Of a stretch of DNA of 5,655 bases, positions 4,423-5,655 are shown piece after piece. The translations under genes and the position numbers were made by a program. Under the pieces are notes generated by a model. It saw only the letters and a program-made list of their open reading frames with translations, was not told the origin of the DNA and ran no database searches. Within the stretch, counting starts at the first letter, position 1. Each line of letters begins with the position of its first letter. This DNA comes from Crenotrichaceae bacterium (GTDB lineage Bacteria; Pseudomonadota; Gammaproteobacteria; Methylococcales; DRLZ01), in NCBI GenBank assembly GCA_011322755.1, contig DRLZ01000410.1, forward strand, positions 1 through 5,655. Reading direction: 5' to 3'.

Positions 4423-5655
4423 TGATAAAGAAAAAACTGGTTGTAATAGGAAACGGTATGGTCGGGCACCATTTTCTCGAAGCAATGGTGAATAGCTCTG
4501 TCGCTCAACGATATCAGATTTCAACTTTTTGTGAAGAACCTAGATTAGCGTATGATCGTGTTCATTTGTCCGAGTTTTTCTCAGGTAAAACGGCGGATGA
4601 TCTAGCGCTGGCAAAACCTGCGTTTTATCAACAACACGGTATCGCTGTGTATCTGGGTGATCAAGCAACCCGCATTGATCGTCAACGTAAAATTGTCACG
4701 TCCGAAAAAGGTGTCGAGATCGAATATGATGTGCTGGTGCTCGCCACAGGCTCATACCCGTTTGTGCCTCCGATAGCGGGTCATGATCGCGAGCACTGTT
4801 TTGTGTATAGAACAATCGAAGATCTGGAAATGATGGAGTCCTCAGCACAATCAGCAACAACAGGGGTTGTCGTGGGTGGTGGCTTGCTGGGACTGGAAGC
4901 TGCAAATGCACTGAAAGGTTTAGGGTTGCAAACACACGTTGTTGAATTTGCTCCCCGCTTGATGGCAGTCCAGCTGGATGAAGACGGCGGTAAAATTCTA
5001 CGTAAAAAAATTGAAGCCATAGGTGTTGAAGTTCACACTGGAAAAAATACGACTTTGATCGATGACGGCCAGTCGGCTCGCCACCGCATGCATTTTGCTG
5101 ATGGTGAGATGCTGGAAACTGACATGATTTTATTTTCTGCGGGAATCAGACCGCGTGACAATCTGGCTCAGGATTGTGATCTGGAGGTTGGCGCGCGTGG
5201 CGGTATTGTCATCAATGATCAATGCCAGACTTCTGATGAAAACATCTACGCCATTGGTGAGTGTGCGTTGTGGAACGAGCAGATATTCGGTCTGGTTGCA
5301 CCAGGTTATCAAATGGCGCGTGTAGTGAGCGATCAACTGTCAGGTATAAACTCCGTATTCACTGGTGCTGACATGAGTACCAAGCTTAAATTGCTGGGTG
5401 TTGATGTGGGCAGTATTGGCGATGCACATGCGCGTACCAAGGGAGCTCGCAGTTATGTTTACCAGAATGAGCTGGATGAAGTCTACAAGCGCTTGATTGT
5501 TAGCGAAGATGGCAAACACGTTCTTGGCGCAGTGCTGGTTGGCGATAACGCTGCCTATAATGATATTTTTCAGTATTATCTGAACGATATTGAGCTGCCT
5601 GAACACCCGGAAGGCTTGATCCTGCCTCATCAAGATGACAGTATCGGCGGTTTGG
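4422..5655 (+). CDS. nirB: NirB: NAD(P)H nitrite reductase large subunit (5' part, cut by window edge)
   Basis: NirB, with NirD, reduces nitrite to ammonia in the cytoplasm using NAD(P)H, FAD, an iron-sulfur centre and siroheme. The window holds the first 411 residues of an enzyme usually about 810-850 long. This is the FAD/NAD-binding flavoprotein half plus the domain after it; the BFD-like iron-sulfur and sulfite/nitrite reductase parts lie beyond the edge. Visible motifs are the FAD fingerprint VVIGNGMVG (7-15), the NirB-typical CEEPRLAYDRVHLS (37-50), LATGSYPFVPP (107-117), the NAD(P)-binding GGGLLGLEAANALK (152-165), FSAGIRPRDNLA (238-249), IYAIGECA (275-282), and KLKLLGVDVGSIGDAHARTKG (321-341, Lys321 to Gly341). 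The reading frame is intact. The ATG at 4422 matches the expected NirB N-terminus; no in-frame start exists upstream before the TGA at 4389. No clear ribosome site precedes it. The gene is visibly more G+C-rich than prsK. nirD would be expected downstream. Confidence 0.95.
   Translation, partial: MIKKKLVVIGNGMVGHHFLEAMVNSSVAQRYQISTFCEEPRLAYDRVHLSEFFSGKTADDLALAKPAFYQQHGIAVYLGDQATRIDRQRKIVTSEKGVEIEYDVLVLATGSYPFVPPIAGHDREHCFVYRTIEDLEMMESSAQSATTGVVVGGGLLGLEAANALKGLGLQTHVVEFAPRLMAVQLDEDGGKILRKKIEAIGVEVHTGKNTTLIDDGQSARHRMHFADGEMLETDMILFSAGIRPRDNLAQDCDLEVGARGGIVINDQCQTSDENIYAIGECALWNEQIFGLVAPGYQMARVVSDQLSGINSVFTGADMSTKLKLLGVDVGSIGDAHARTKGARSYVYQNELDEVYKRLIVSEDGKHVLGAVLVGDNAAYNDIFQYYLNDIELPEHPEGLILPHQDDSIGGL

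Noticed and set aside
4696..5633. Minus-strand open frames of 68-97 codons opposite nirB
   Set aside because: They are fully contained in nirB, which matches its family along its whole visible length; they are shadows.
1..5655. tRNA, rRNA, CRISPR array, transposase, integrase or origin-like iterons
   Set aside because: Looked for by eye on both strands; no cloverleaf-like segment, regularly spaced repeat set, or transposase or integrase motif was found.

Overview
The window looks like chromosomal DNA of a gram-negative proteobacterium, most likely beta- or gammaproteobacterial. The main evidence is a PrsK/PrsR pair, the two-component system tied to exosortase A (XrtA) and PEP-CTERM protein sorting in exopolysaccharide- and floc-forming species. 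The other evidence is a NirB very similar along its length to the enterobacterial enzyme. The DNA is AT-leaning through prsK and in both spacers, and visibly richer in G+C in nirB. The species cannot be named from the sequence alone.

Layout, all on the + strand. Positions 1-93 hold the last 30 codons of an unidentified gene. Positions 90-236 hold two short coding-like scraps: the possible end of one protein, then the signal-peptide-like start of another that stops after 14 codons. An AT-rich non-coding stretch leads to prsK (455-2578), a membrane histidine kinase. Its stop overlaps the start of prsR (2578-3930) by one base. PrsR is a sigma-54-type response regulator with receiver, AAA+ and Fis-type HTH domains. 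A 491-base spacer (3931-4421) follows. It is unusually dense in inverted repeats and carries three copies of an 8-mer. The 5' half of nirB, the large subunit of assimilatory-type NAD(P)H nitrite reductase, runs from 4422 off the right edge.

How the genes work together: PrsK should sense a membrane or intracellular signal through its multi-pass N-terminus and GAF domain, then phosphorylate PrsR at Asp51. PrsR then activates sigma-54 promoters, which in studied relatives lie ahead of PEP-CTERM protein genes. No convincing -24/-12 site was found in this window, so PrsR targets are probably elsewhere. nirB is a separate nitrogen-metabolism function with its own long leader, and nothing here links it to PrsR except proximity. 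The usual third partner, prsT, is not directly downstream of prsR.

I did not find a clearly new biological system. The most unexplained parts are the two intergenic regions: the decayed-looking gene ends upstream of prsK, and the inverted-repeat-rich leader before nirB.
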